This document shows, piece by piece, positions 53,341-62,454 of a DNA stretch of 64,000 nucleotides. The stretch covers positions 682,001 to 746,000 of the forward strand of contig NZ_FQUE01000001.1 of the NCBI RefSeq assembly GCF_900128995.1, written 5' to 3'. Position 1 is the first letter of the stretch, and every line of letters begins with the position of its first letter. The position numbers and the translations under genes were made by a program. Below the pieces are notes generated by a model. That model had not been told where the DNA came from. It did not search any database and saw only the letters and a list, made by a program, of their open reading frames with translations. This DNA comes from Loktanella atrilutea. GTDB taxonomy: Bacteria > Pseudomonadota > Alphaproteobacteria > Rhodobacterales > Rhodobacteraceae.

Positions 53341-56103
53341 CTAGCGCCCCAGCGACCACCAGCCGCGCTTCTTCGGCTTCTCTGCCACGTCCGCCTCGGC
53401 CTCGGCGGGGGCGGCATCGGGGGCGGCGGATTTCGTCTCTGGCGCGGCCTCCTGCGCCGTGGTTTCGGGCGCGGCGTCCGGCGCGGTCTGCTCCGGCTCC
53501 GGTTCCGTGGGCTGGACCGGGACGGCGACGGGGGCGGTTTCGGTCGCAGTGTCCGCGACCGGTTCCTCCGCCACCGCGACGGCGGCCTCGGCTTCAGTCA
53601 CGACCGCGGGCTCCACCGGCTTCTTGGCCCGGCTGCGGCGCTTGGGCTTCGGCGCGTCCTCCGCCGCAGGTGCATCCTCCGCCGCAGGTGCGGCCTCGGC
53701 CCCGCCTTCGGCAGCGGCGGCCGGCTTGCGCCGGGTCCGCGTCCGCTTCTTCGGGGCCTCTTCGGCGGCGGCGTCCTCTGCAGGTGCCTCTGCCGGCGCG
53801 TCGACGATGGCATCCGTGCCGGTCGCGTCCTCTGCCGTCACATCGGCCTTGGGCTTGCGGCTGCGCGACCGGGTGCGCTTGGGCTTCTCCTCGGCCGCGG
53901 CAACGACGGTTTCGGGCGCATCCGTCCCGGTCTCGTCATCGGTGTCGTCGCCGTCGTCGTCGCCCTGCGTCTGGTCGTTCGCCTGATCGCCACCGGCGCC
54001 ACCCCGCCGCCGCCGCCGGCGGCGCCGCTTCTTGCGGGGCTGGTCGCCCTCGTCCGCATCGGATGCACGGCCCTGCGGCGCCTTCTCCTCGGTCGCATCG
54101 TCGGTTTCGGTCACGGCGGGGGCCGCGACCTCTTCCTCCTCGACCTCGTCGAAGACATGCTCGTCGGCCTGATCGCGGGCGTCCATCGCGGGCGGCACGA
54201 AGGGCTGCGCCTCTGGCACCACGCGGGTCGCGGTCTTGAACTTGTCGATCGCGAAATCGGGGGACACCAGCGTCACGTCGCATTCGACACGCACGGACAT
54301 GCCGTAGCGTGCCTCGATCCCGGCGATGTGGTCACGCTTGCCGTTCATCAGCACGTTGGCGATGGACACGGGCGCGCGCACCAGCACTTCCTTGGACCGG
54401 GCGCGTGTGCCCTCTTCCTCGATCTGGCGCAGGATGTTCAGCACGACGTTGTCGTCGGACCGCAGCAGGCCTGTGCCATGGCAGTGCGGGCAAGGCTGCG
54501 TCGTCGCCTCCAGCATGCCGGGGCGCAGGCGCTGGCGCGACATCTCCATCAGGCCGAAGCCGCTGATGCGACCGACCTGGATGCGGGCGCGATCGGTCTT
54601 CAGCGCGTCCTTGAACCGCTTTTCCACCGCGACGTTGTTGCGGCGTTCGTCCATGTCGATGAAGTCGATCACGATCAGGCCCGCAAGGTCGCGCAGGCGC
54701 ATCTGGCGCGCCACCTCGTCGGCGGCCTCCAGATTGGTCTTCAGCGCGGTCTGCTCGATCGAGCCTTCCTTCGTCGCCCGGCCGGAGTTCACGTCGATCG
54801 CCACCAGCGCCTCTGTCACGCCGATCACGATGTAACCGCCGGATGGCAGCTGCACCGTCGGGTTGAACATGCCCGCAAGGTAGCCTTCGACCTGATAGCG
54901 CGCGTAAAGCGGCATCTGTTCGGCATATTGCTTCACGTTCTTGGCGTGGGACGGCATGATCATCCGCATGAAGTCCTTGGCGGTGCGGAAGCCTTCGGCC
55001 CCGGCCACGATGACCTCGTCGATGTCCTTGGAATACAGGTCGCGGATCGTCCGCTTGATCAGGTCGCCCTCTTCGTAGATCTTGGCCGGCGCGATGGATT
55101 TCAGCGTCAGCTCGCGGATCGTCTCCCACATGCGCTGCAGGTATTCATAGTCGCGCTTGATCTCTGTCCGGGTGCGCTGGGACCCCGCGGTGCGGATGAT
55201 CAGACCGGCGCCTTCGGGCACCGACATCTCTCCGGCGATGTCCTTCAGCTTCTTGCGGTCGGCAGCGTTGGTGATCTTGCGTGAAATGCCGCCGCCACGG
55301 GCGGTGTTGGGCATCAGCACGCAGTAGCGACCGGCAAGCGACAGGTAGGTGGTCAGCGCCGCGCCCTTGTTGCCGCGTTCTTCCTTCACGACCTGCACCA
55401 GCATGATCTGGCGGACCTTCACGACCTCCTGGATCTTGTAGCGCTTGGGCCGCGGCTTGCGCGCGGGGCGCATGTCGTCGCCGTCGTCGTCGGCCACGAC
55501 GTCGATGCTTTCGTCACGGTCTGCCGCCGTCGGCTGATCGTCGTCGCCGTCGTCGTCATCATCGTTGCTGGGCGTGTCGACCGGCGTCTCTCCGACCAGT
55601 TCCATCGGGCTGGAGCCTTCGTCGGGATCGTCGAGGTCGATGGTTTCCATGCCCGCGACGTCTCGCTTGGCCGTGGCATCATCGCCAGAGGCATCCGCAG
55701 CCCGCGATCCCCGGCGCCGGGTGCGTCGCACGCGGGGCTTGGACCCTGCGTCGTCGCCGGCGGCCTCGGCCTCGTCGGCCTCATCCTCTGCGTCGTCGTC
55801 GGCGCGCTGGCTGGCGGCATAGGCCCGCTCTTCTGCGATCAGCGCCTGCCGGTCGGCAATCGGGATCTGGTAGTAATCGGGGTGAATTTCGGAAAAGGCG
55901 AGGAAGCCATGGCGGTTGCCGCCGTAATCCACAAAGGCCGCCTGCAGCGAGGGTTCGACCCGCGTGACCTTGGCGAGGTAGATGTTGCCGGCAAGCTGAC
56001 GCTTGAACTGGCTTTCGAAATCAAATTCCTCGACCTTGTTTCCGTCGACCACAACGACGCGGGTTTCCTCCGCGTGGGTGGCGTCGATAAGCATTTTCTT
56101 CAT
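53341..56103 (-). CDS. rne: Ribonuclease E
   Basis: A 920-residue endoribonuclease that starts most mRNA decay and processes stable RNAs. The N-terminal S1 domain (MKKMLIDATHAEETRVVVVDG...YLAKVTRVEPSLQAAFVDYGGNRHGFL) is interrupted by an acidic, low-complexity insertion of about 150 residues (from ~85), common in alphaproteobacteria. The catalytic core follows, with the zinc link CPHCHG and the DNase-I-like Asp region VIDFIDMDERRNN. The C-terminal ~270 residues are Ala/Glu/Lys-rich and disordered with Arg-rich patches (RKKRRRRRRRRG), a degradosome scaffold. The end KPKKRGWWSLGR is typical. The start is MKKML; upstream Mets lack family similarity. Confidence 0.97.
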   Translation of the reverse strand: MKKMLIDATHAEETRVVVVDGNKVEEFDFESQFKRQLAGNIYLAKVTRVEPSLQAAFVDYGGNRHGFLAFSEIHPDYYQIPIADRQALIAEERAYAASQRADDDAEDEADEAEAAGDDAGSKPRVRRTRRRGSRAADASGDDATAKRDVAGMETIDLDDPDEGSSPMELVGETPVDTPSNDDDDDGDDDQPTAADRDESIDVVADDDGDDMRPARKPRPKRYKIQEVVKVRQIMLVQVVKEERGNKGAALTTYLSLAGRYCVLMPNTARGGGISRKITNAADRKKLKDIAGEMSVPEGAGLIIRTAGSQRTRTEIKRDYEYLQRMWETIRELTLKSIAPAKIYEEGDLIKRTIRDLYSKDIDEVIVAGAEGFRTAKDFMRMIMPSHAKNVKQYAEQMPLYARYQVEGYLAGMFNPTVQLPSGGYIVIGVTEALVAIDVNSGRATKEGSIEQTALKTNLEAADEVARQMRLRDLAGLIVIDFIDMDERRNNVAVEKRFKDALKTDRARIQVGRISGFGLMEMSRQRLRPGMLEATTQPCPHCHGTGLLRSDDNVVLNILRQIEEEGTRARSKEVLVRAPVSIANVLMNGKRDHIAGIEARYGMSVRVECDVTLVSPDFAIDKFKTATRVVPEAQPFVPPAMDARDQADEHVFDEVEEEEVAAPAVTETDDATEEKAPQGRASDADEGDQPRKKRRRRRRRRGGAGGDQANDQTQGDDDGDDTDDETGTDAPETVVAAAEEKPKRTRSRSRKPKADVTAEDATGTDAIVDAPAEAPAEDAAAEEAPKKRTRTRRKPAAAAEGGAEAAPAAEDAPAAEDAPKPKRRSRAKKPVEPAVVTEAEAAVAVAEEPVADTATETAPVAVPVQPTEPEPEQTAPDAAPETTAQEAAPETKSAAPDAAPAEAEADVAEKPKKRGWWSLGR

Positions 56104-56560
56104 GATATCCAATCGCATGACGCGCGCAGGCCGCCCCGGGTGGAGCGGTCGTGCGGCTGTCATGTCTGATGCTGGCGATGGGTGCGCGGGCCACGACGAC
56201 ACCCCTTGGGGTGCGGATCGTGTGGCCATCTGTCTGCGCGCCTCGCATCGCGGTCCTTATCTGGCCCAAGCGAACAGGGGCCGGTTCAATGCCCGGTCAC
56301 TGTTATTCACATGCAGACCAAGGGCGTTCTTGCGATCGTTGCCGATCCAATCAGCTGAGCGGCGCCGCGGGCCATGCCCGTGCAGACCGCGCCAGAGAAT
56401 CTCACCGGGGATTTGCACATACCGTCATGGCAACCGCCCGTATCACCTTCATAGGGGAGATGACTGTCATAAGACAATCACAAAGTGCGAAAGGGCCCCG
56501 GCGGGTGTGCCAAGGGTCGCGCGGCGACGGAGCCGCGCGCCCCGCCGCCGCCCGGGCAGG
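56104..56560. other. 457-bp rne leader / dctD downstream region
   Basis: No protein gene is evident. The minus strand begins with the dctD 3' hairpin GCGCGGC-GACGGA-GCCGCGC (56519-56538) and continues as the probable long 5' untranslated region of rne. A possible minus-strand promoter (TTGTCT at 56472-56477 and TATGAA at 56448-56453, 18-bp spacer) would give a leader of about 340 nt. Long autoregulated leaders are known for rne in enterobacteria. Confidence 0.4.
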
Positions 56561-57892
56561 TCACAGGTAGTCGGACCGGCTCAGGTTATATTTTGCCATC
56601 TTCTCGTTCAGCGTCCGGCGCGGCAGGCAAAGTTCTTCCATGACGGACGTGATGCTGCCCTTGTGCCGGCGCATGGTGTTGTCGATCAGCATGCGCTCGA
56701 AGGCCTCGACGAACTCCTTCAGCGGCTTGCCTTCGGTCGTCATCGCGGGGCGGCTGTCGTCGTTGTCGGCCATCAGCAGCGACGCGATGGACCCGGTGCC
56801 GCGCCGGTTCTGAAGGACGGCGCGTTCCGCCACGTTGATCAGCTGGCGCACGTTGCCCGGCCACGGCGCCTGCAGCAGCTGCGCCGCCTCCTGCGCGCTG
56901 ACTTCGGGCGCGTCGCAGCCGTATTCATCGGAAAACTGGTCCGACAGCCGCGTGAACAGGGTCAGGATGTCCTCGCCCCGTTGACGCAGAGGTGGAACAA
57001 CGATCCGCAAGGCACTGATCCGGTAATACAAATCCGGGCGAAGCACGCTTTCGCAGGTCTTGTCCTGTTCCTGCAGATTGCAGATCGCGACGATCCGCGT
57101 TTCGGCCGGGTTGCCCTGATCGTTGATGGCGGTCAGCAGACGGGCCTGCAGGGTCTGGCTCAGGCTTTCGATATCCTCCAGCACCAGCGTGCCGCCGCGC
57201 GCCTCCTCCATCGCGGGGATCGGCTCGTCCTCGCCCGCCGGGCCGAACAGGCGGCGTGTCAGGGTCGCCTCGTCATAGGCGGCGCAGGCGATCAGGACGA
57301 ACTTCTTCGTGGCCCGCGCCCCCACGGCGTGCAGCGCATGGGCGACCAGCGTCTTGCCGGTGCCAGTCTCGCCCTCGATCAGCACATGGCCGTCGGCCTG
57401 ACCGAGGTCGAGGATATCCTCCTTCAGCCGTTCCATCGGGGCGGACTGGCCCATCAGCTTCTTGATCAGGGCGGACCCGTCGGACAACTCCTTGCGCAGG
57501 GCGCGGTTGTCCAGTGTCAGGCGGCGGGCGTTGCAGGCACGCTTGGCCAGTTCGGTCATCCGGTCGGGATTGAACGGTTTTTCAAGGAAATCGAAGGCGC
57601 CGACGCGCATCGCCTCCACCGCCATCGGCACGTCGCCGTGGCCGGTGATCATGATGACGGGCAGCGCCGAATCGACGCCGCGCAGCTTTTTCAGGAACTG
57701 CATCCCGTCCATGCCGGGCATCTTGACGTCGCTGACCACGATTCCGGGAAAGTCCGCACCCACGCTGCGCAGCGCTTCCTCGGCGCTGGCATAGGCTTCG
57801 GTCTCGAACCCCGACAGGGCCAGCCACTGGCTGATCGACTGACGCATATCCTTCTCGTCGTCGACGATCGCGATCTTCATGGCTTTGCTCAT
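56561..57892 (-). CDS. dctD: DctD-like response regulator lacking the GAFTGA loop
   Basis: A 443-residue NtrC-class regulator. The receiver domain has phosphoacceptor Asp55 (VVSDVKMPG) and KPF. The AAA+ domain has Walker A GETGTGKT (174-181), and the C-terminal Fis helix-turn-helix is GSITSVMEELCLPRRTLNEKMAKYNLS. The sigma-54-contacting GAFTGA loop is absent (LFGPAGEDEPIPAMEEA instead), and Walker B reads LVLED rather than LFLDE. It therefore probably activates without sigma-54, as described for Rhodobacter capsulatus NtrC. The start ATG 57892 follows AAGGAT, 12 bp after dctB. Usual targets are C4-dicarboxylate transporters, none nearby. Confidence 0.88.
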   Translation of the reverse strand: MSKAMKIAIVDDEKDMRQSISQWLALSGFETEAYASAEEALRSVGADFPGIVVSDVKMPGMDGMQFLKKLRGVDSALPVIMITGHGDVPMAVEAMRVGAFDFLEKPFNPDRMTELAKRACNARRLTLDNRALRKELSDGSALIKKLMGQSAPMERLKEDILDLGQADGHVLIEGETGTGKTLVAHALHAVGARATKKFVLIACAAYDEATLTRRLFGPAGEDEPIPAMEEARGGTLVLEDIESLSQTLQARLLTAINDQGNPAETRIVAICNLQEQDKTCESVLRPDLYYRISALRIVVPPLRQRGEDILTLFTRLSDQFSDEYGCDAPEVSAQEAAQLLQAPWPGNVRQLINVAERAVLQNRRGTGSIASLLMADNDDSRPAMTTEGKPLKEFVEAFERMLIDNTMRRHKGSITSVMEELCLPRRTLNEKMAKYNLSRSDYL

Positions 57893-57904
57893 GGACAAAT
57901 ATCC

Positions 57905-59665
57905 TTATTCCGCCGCCTGTGCGGCTGTCTTCAGCAACGGCAACTGCACTTCGAATACAGCGCCGCCGTCAGCCCCGTTACGCGCCGTCAGGCGCCCGCC
58001 GAGATCGTTCACGATACCCGACGAAATCGCAAGGCCGAGGCCCACGCCGTCGCCGGGCTGTTTGGTTGTGTAGAATGGCTCGAACAGCTGTTCGAGGTCG
58101 TCGATTCCATCGCCGTTGTCGCGCACGGTCAGCGTCACGGTCTCGCCCACGGCGAGGATCACGTCGATGCGCGGATCGGTCGAGGATTTGGTGGCGTCGA
58201 TCGCGTTGCGCAGCAGGTTGATGATCACCTGCTCCAGCCGCAGCCGGTCGCCGTGGATCAACGCAGGCTCTCCCGGCAGGGTGCGGCTGATCTCGACGTG
58301 GCGGGTCTTCAGCTGCGGTTCCATCATCGAAAGGGCCGACGACACCGCCGCCCGGGTATCCACCGGCTCGAAGGCCTCCGACCCCTTGCGGGCATAGGAT
58401 TTCAGCTGCCGGGTGATCGCGCCCATGCGGTCGATCAGGTCGTCGATGCGCTGAAACGACGACAGCGTCTCTTCTGGCCGCTTGCGCTGTAGTAGCAGCC
58501 GCGCGCCGGCGAGGTAGGTCTTCATCGCCGCCAGCGGCTGGTTCAGCTCGTGGCTGACCGCCGCCGACATCTCGCCCAGGGCCGCCAGCTTCGAGGTCTG
58601 CGCCACGGTCTGCTCTGCGACCTCTAGATTGCGCTCCATCTGCTTGCGGGCCGCGATCTCGCGCTGCAGCGCCACGTTCAGGCTGCGCAGTTCCGCTGAT
58701 TCGCGGGCAAAGATCGCCATGCGCGACGTGGCCTTGCGGCTGGACAACCAGAACAGCAACGCCAGCAGGATGGCAAATCCCATGACCTCCAGCGCCAGCA
58801 CGCCGTTCACCCGCTCGCGCACGGACGAATAGGCGGTATAGCTGACCATGCGCCAGCCCTGGAACGGCACGCGCGCTTCGCGGCGCAGCACCGCTTCGCC
58901 GCGCAGGTAGGCGTCGATCGGCAGGGCGGCCCAGTCCTGCGTCGCCCGCAGGGCCATCTCGATCGCACTGGGCGGCGTCTGGCGGCGCAGCGCCTCTGCC
59001 TCGTCCAGACCGCGCCAGCGCGGTTCCGTGGACAGGATGATCTTGCCTTCGGAATTGGTGACGTAGACCGCGTCGGACACCCCCGCCCAGCCACGTTCCA
59101 GCTTCGCCAGATCGACGGCGACGGAGATCACGCCCAGCACCGTGCCGTTCTGGTCGACCCTGCGCGAATAGACGAAGCCGTAGCCGCCCTGCTTGGTCTC
59201 GCTGAGGGTAAAGACCGTAGTGTTGCTGCGCATCGCGTTGACGAAGAACGGATCCGTCCGGTGCTGTTCCCCCAGACGGTTGCGGTCGGTCGCGGCCACG
59301 GCGCGCCCGTCCTTGTCCAGCAGCATCAGCGACGCGGCACCGATCTCGTCCACGAAGGACAGCAGACGCTGGGTCGACAGGGTATAGTTCCCCTCGGACA
59401 GCGCGTTGATCAGTTCGGGGTCGCGGGCCAGCAATTGCGGCACGATGGAATTGCGCTGCAATTCGCTCATCAGGTTGGCGACATAAAGCGTCAGGCGCAC
59501 TTCCGACCGGTTGCGCGTCGTCTCGGTGAAACGTTCGGTCAGCAGCAGGTTGGTGGTATAGATCGTGCCGATTCCCAGCAGGCAGATCAGCAGGACACCC
59601 AGACGCAGCAGCCAGCGGCCCTGCCCTCCTGTGGTCCGGTCAGTCGTGGTTGCCCCGCTGTTCAT
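57905..59665 (-). CDS. dctB: DctB-like C4-dicarboxylate sensor histidine kinase
   Basis: A 586-residue membrane kinase. A first helix near residues 20-40 and a second near 305-325 flank a ~260-residue periplasmic tandem-PDC sensor (DctB type, with DPFFVNAMRSN and GYGFVYSRRVDQNG). A coiled stretch leads to the H-box AAVSHELNQPLAAM, N-box VIINLLRNAIDAT, and G-boxes VRDNGDGI and GVGLGLAISS. It senses external dicarboxylates such as succinate. It is co-transcribed with dctD. The start MNSGATTTD was chosen because upstream Mets overlap the purQ end region. Confidence 0.92.
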   Translation of the reverse strand: MNSGATTTDRTTGGQGRWLLRLGVLLICLLGIGTIYTTNLLLTERFTETTRNRSEVRLTLYVANLMSELQRNSIVPQLLARDPELINALSEGNYTLSTQRLLSFVDEIGAASLMLLDKDGRAVAATDRNRLGEQHRTDPFFVNAMRSNTTVFTLSETKQGGYGFVYSRRVDQNGTVLGVISVAVDLAKLERGWAGVSDAVYVTNSEGKIILSTEPRWRGLDEAEALRRQTPPSAIEMALRATQDWAALPIDAYLRGEAVLRREARVPFQGWRMVSYTAYSSVRERVNGVLALEVMGFAILLALLFWLSSRKATSRMAIFARESAELRSLNVALQREIAARKQMERNLEVAEQTVAQTSKLAALGEMSAAVSHELNQPLAAMKTYLAGARLLLQRKRPEETLSSFQRIDDLIDRMGAITRQLKSYARKGSEAFEPVDTRAAVSSALSMMEPQLKTRHVEISRTLPGEPALIHGDRLRLEQVIINLLRNAIDATKSSTDPRIDVILAVGETVTLTVRDNGDGIDDLEQLFEPFYTTKQPGDGVGLGLAISSGIVNDLGGRLTARNGADGGAVFEVQLPLLKTAAQAAE

Positions 59666-59708
59666 CGGCGTTAGATAGGGGATCGCCCGCCGACCGGCAA
59701 GCGATGGC

Positions 59709-60374
59709 TCACGCGTGGGCGAGTTGCTGCACAAGGCCCCGGAACAGCGCAAGGCCGGCGGTGCTGCCGGTCAGGGCGTCCACCGCCCGTTCCGGGTGGG
59801 GCATCATCCCCAGCACCCGGCGATTCGCGCTCAGCACGCCGGCGATCTCGTTCCGGCTGCCGTTGAAATTGTCGCCGTAGGTGAATGCGACGCGATCCTC
59901 GCCGCGCAGCGCGTCCAGCGTGGCGGCGTCTGCGGTATAGTTGCCGTCGTGATGCGCCACCGGCAGGCCGATGGTGTCGCCCGCGGTGTAGCCTTGGGTG
60001 AACGCGCTGTCAGAGGTGGCAACCGTCAGCGGCACCGTGCGGCAGACAAACTTCAGCCCCGCATTGCGCATCAGCGCGCCGGGCAACAGGCCGGTTTCGG
60101 TCAGCACCTGAAAGCCGTTGCAGACGCCAAGGGCATAGCCGCCCCGGTCCACGTGGTCCTTCAGCGCCCGGCAGACCGGCGACTGCGCGGCAATCGCACC
60201 GCAGCGCAGGTAGTCACCGAAGGAGAAACCGCCCGGCACGGCGACCAGATCGACGTCGCCGATCTCGGCGTCCTTGTGCCAGACCATCGAGACGTCGGCG
60301 CCGGCGGCGCGCAGCGCCACGGCCATGTCGCGGTCGCAGTTCGACCCCGGAAAGACGATGACGGCGGCCTTCAT
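59709..60374 (-). CDS. purQ: Phosphoribosylformylglycinamidine synthase subunit PurQ
   Basis: A 221-residue glutaminase subunit of FGAM synthase. It starts [16 protein letters not shown] and has the class I amidotransferase nucleophile GVCNGFQVL and the C-terminal MMPHPERA with His and Glu. It delivers ammonia to PurL together with PurS. It overlaps the upstream nucleotidase gene by four bases. The purL subunit is not in this window. Confidence 0.97.
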   Translation of the reverse strand: MKAAVIVFPGSNCDRDMAVALRAAGADVSMVWHKDAEIGDVDLVAVPGGFSFGDYLRCGAIAAQSPVCRALKDHVDRGGYALGVCNGFQVLTETGLLPGALMRNAGLKFVCRTVPLTVATSDSAFTQGYTAGDTIGLPVAHHDGNYTADAATLDALRGEDRVAFTYGDNFNGSRNEIAGVLSANRRVLGMMPHPERAVDALTGSTAGLALFRGLVQQLAHA

Positions 60375-60901
60375 GACTGCATCTCCCGCAGGGTGTCGTG
60401 GGCGTGGTCCCAGTGCGTCAGCCGGTGCGGCCAGTCCACATTGGCATTGTGCAACGCATCGAACAGCAGGCCCTTCCCGCCGAAGCCGTCGAAGTGCCGC
60501 GTGTGATCGTCGATCAGCACGTCGGCTTTCAGGATGCTCTTGTCACCGCACATGACCAGTCGGCTCAGGTCGAAGAACGGGAAATGCCGCATCATCCACG
60601 CGACCTTGTGCGCGCAGGAGGCGGGATAATCCATCGCGGCGGTCGCGACGAAGATCTCGTGATCCTCGCAGAGCCGTTCCAGCGCATCTGCTGCGCCCGG
60701 CATCGGGTCGAGGTTGGCAAAGAAGGTGCCCTGATGCAGATGCCGCTCCACGGCGGTGACGGCCTCCGGCGGGGCAACCTCCTTCAGCTCCTGCCCGCGC
60801 AGGGCGTCGTCGGTAAAGGTGTGGCCCTCGGCCGCATACAACCGGCGCTGACCGCCATGGGCATCCGCCAGAACCTCGTCCATGTCGATGGCGATCCGCA
60901 T
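60371..60901 (-). CDS. 5'(3')-deoxyribonucleotidase family HAD phosphatase
   Basis: A 176-residue HAD protein. Motif I is DMDEVLAD (Asp nucleophile and acid), motif II lies in IFVATAAMD, and motif IV in VLIDDHTRH. This matches the NT5C (mdN/cdN) family, which removes phosphate from nucleoside monophosphates. Placement between purS and purQ, with a TAATG overlap with purS, suggests it belongs to the purine operon, perhaps trimming excess nucleotides. Confidence 0.88.
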   Translation of the reverse strand: MRIAIDMDEVLADAHGGQRRLYAAEGHTFTDDALRGQELKEVAPPEAVTAVERHLHQGTFFANLDPMPGAADALERLCEDHEIFVATAAMDYPASCAHKVAWMMRHFPFFDLSRLVMCGDKSILKADVLIDDHTRHFDGFGGKGLLFDALHNANVDWPHRLTHWDHAHDTLREMQS

Positions 60902-61131
60902 TACAGGATTTCGATCCGGTAGGATTCGATCACCGTGTTGGCCAGCAGCGCCTCGCACATCCGGGCGATCGTGTCCTCGGACGTGCCGTCGGCGAGGTCG
61001 AGCGCGATGACCTTCCCTTGCCGCACGCCGTTGACGCCGTCGAACCCCATGGCCCCCAGCGCATGACGCACCGCCTCGCCCTGCGGGTCCAGCACGCCGT
61101 CCTTCAGCATCACATGAATATTGGCTTTCAT
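60901..61131 (-). CDS. purS: Phosphoribosylformylglycinamidine synthase subunit PurS
   Basis: A 76-residue structural subunit that joins PurQ and PurL in the multi-subunit FGAM synthase. It matches MKANIHVMLKDGVLDPQGEAV, VRQGKVIALDL and ANTVIESYRIE. It lies 13 bp after purC, and its TAA overlaps the ATG of the HAD gene. Confidence 0.97.
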   Translation of the reverse strand: MKANIHVMLKDGVLDPQGEAVRHALGAMGFDGVNGVRQGKVIALDLADGTSEDTIARMCEALLANTVIESYRIEIL

Positions 61132-61144
61132 GGTGTTGATATCC

Positions 61145-61906
61145 TTAGTTGATCAGCGTAGGCTTCGGCCGGTGGGTGACATTGCTGGGCAGCACACCCA
61201 GACGCCGCGCGACTTCCGTATAGGCATCGGCCAGATTGCCGAGGTCCTGCCGGAACACGTCCTTGTCCAGCTTCTGGCCCGTCTCCACGTCCCAGAGCCG
61301 ACAGCAATCGGGGCTGATCTCGTCGGCGACGACAAGGCGCGGGAACTCGTTGTCCCAGATGCGCCCGATCTCGATCTTGAAGTCGATCAGCTTGATGCCG
61401 ACGCCGTACATCGTGCCCGACAGGAAATCGTTCACCCGCAAGGCCATGCTGACGATATCGTCCATGTCCTGCTGGCTCGCCCAGCCGAAGGCGATGATGT
61501 ATTCCTCGGGCACCAGCGGGTCGCCCAGCTTGTCGTCCTTGTAAGAGAATTCGACGATCGGACGCGGCAGGGCGGCGCCTTCTTCCATTCCCAGACGCTT
61601 GGCCATCGATCCTGCGGCAAAGTTGCGCACGATGACTTCCAGCGGAATGATCTCGACCTGACGGATCAGCTGTTCGCGCATGTTGATCCGGCGGATGAAA
61701 TGCGTGGGGATGCCGATGTTGCCCAGACCGACCATGAAGAATTCGGACATGCGGTTGTTCAGCACGCCCTTGCCCTCGATCACGTCCTTCTTGGCGCCGT
61801 TCCCGGCGGTGGCATCGTCCTTGAAATACTGGACATAGGTGCCCGGCTCCGGCCCTTCGTACAGGATCTTCGCCTTGCCTTCATAGATCAGTTTGCGGCG
61901 CGCCAT
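61145..61906 (-). CDS. purC: SAICAR synthetase
   Basis: A 253-residue purine biosynthesis ligase joining CAIR and aspartate with ATP hydrolysis. The N-terminal [18 protein letters not shown] and the signatures [24 protein letters not shown] and [15 protein letters not shown] are all present. The start follows GAGG at 8-nt spacing. It is first in the purC-purS-HAD-purQ operon. The divergent ATPase inhibitor gene starts 137 bp away. Confidence 0.98.
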   Translation of the reverse strand: MARRKLIYEGKAKILYEGPEPGTYVQYFKDDATAGNGAKKDVIEGKGVLNNRMSEFFMVGLGNIGIPTHFIRRINMREQLIRQVEIIPLEVIVRNFAAGSMAKRLGMEEGAALPRPIVEFSYKDDKLGDPLVPEEYIIAFGWASQQDMDDIVSMALRVNDFLSGTMYGVGIKLIDFKIEIGRIWDNEFPRLVVADEISPDCCRLWDVETGQKLDKDVFRQDLGNLADAYTEVARRLGVLPSNVTHRPKPTLIN

Positions 61907-62042
61907 GGGATGCCTCACGTCTGGGGGCGGCCCCGTTGGCGGGCCGCCGCTGACCGCCTCTTACGCCAAGCCCCCCTTGCGGGCAAGCGGTGCGGTCCCC
62001 ATAACTTCTGCAATGCAACGCCGGACAAAGGACCAATGCCCC

Positions 62043-62357
62043 ATGTCGACGATGAAGGACCGCGAAAACGCGTTCGAGAACAAGTTCGCCCACGACGCCG
62101 AGATGCAGTTCAAGGCCGAGGCGCGCCGCAACCGGCTGCTGGGCCTCTGGGCCGCCGACCTGCTGGGCAAGACCGGCGAGGACGCGCAGGCCTATGCCAA
62201 GGAGGTCATCAAGTCCGACTTTCAGGAGGCCGGCGACGAGGACGTGTTCCGCAAGGTCCACGGCGATCTGGGCGACAAGGTCTCTGAATCCGACCTGCGC
62301 GCCAAGATGGACGAACTGCTGGTCGCCGCCAAGGCGCAGCTGATCGACGAAAACTGA
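62043..62357 (+). CDS. DUF1476 protein, F1-ATPase zeta inhibitor subunit
   Basis: A 104-residue helical protein matching the alphaproteobacterial zeta subunit: MKDRENAFENKFAHDAEMQFKAEARRNRLLGLWAADLLG, then a C-terminal four-helix-type domain. In Paracoccus denitrificans the zeta protein, of the same length, inserts its N-terminus into F1 and blocks reverse ATP hydrolysis. The inhibitory N-terminus appears intact. The ATP synthase operon is not in this window. Confidence 0.92.
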   Translation: MSTMKDRENAFENKFAHDAEMQFKAEARRNRLLGLWAADLLGKTGEDAQAYAKEVIKSDFQEAGDEDVFRKVHGDLGDKVSESDLRAKMDELLVAAKAQLIDEN

Positions 62358-62367
62358 TTGCATTTTA

Positions 62368-62402
62368 GGGGATACGCGGTCTTTCGGGTCCGCGTTTACC
62401 CC
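62368..62402 (+). terminator. Possible terminator after the zeta-inhibitor gene
   Basis: GGGG...ACGCGG pairs with CCGCGT...CCCC around a TCTTTCGGGT loop, 10 bp after the stop. There is no clear T-tract. Confidence 0.35.
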
Positions 62403-62454
62403 GCTTTCACACCGCCTGCGCTAGGCCCCTGACATCCCAGTCAGGAGGCCCCGG

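Noticed and set aside
53341-54200. Repetitive Ala/Glu/Lys codons at the rne 3' end, considered as a tandem repeat array
   Set aside because: Low-complexity protein composition of the RNase E scaffold, without a regular repeat period.
56464-56470. Single CTGTCAT near the possible rne promoter, considered as a Pho box
   Set aside because: Only one unit, with no 11-bp phased partner.
56003-58492. 829-codon open frame antisense to dctD and dctB
   Set aside because: Antisense shadow of two clear two-component genes, with no recognisable domain or ribosome site.
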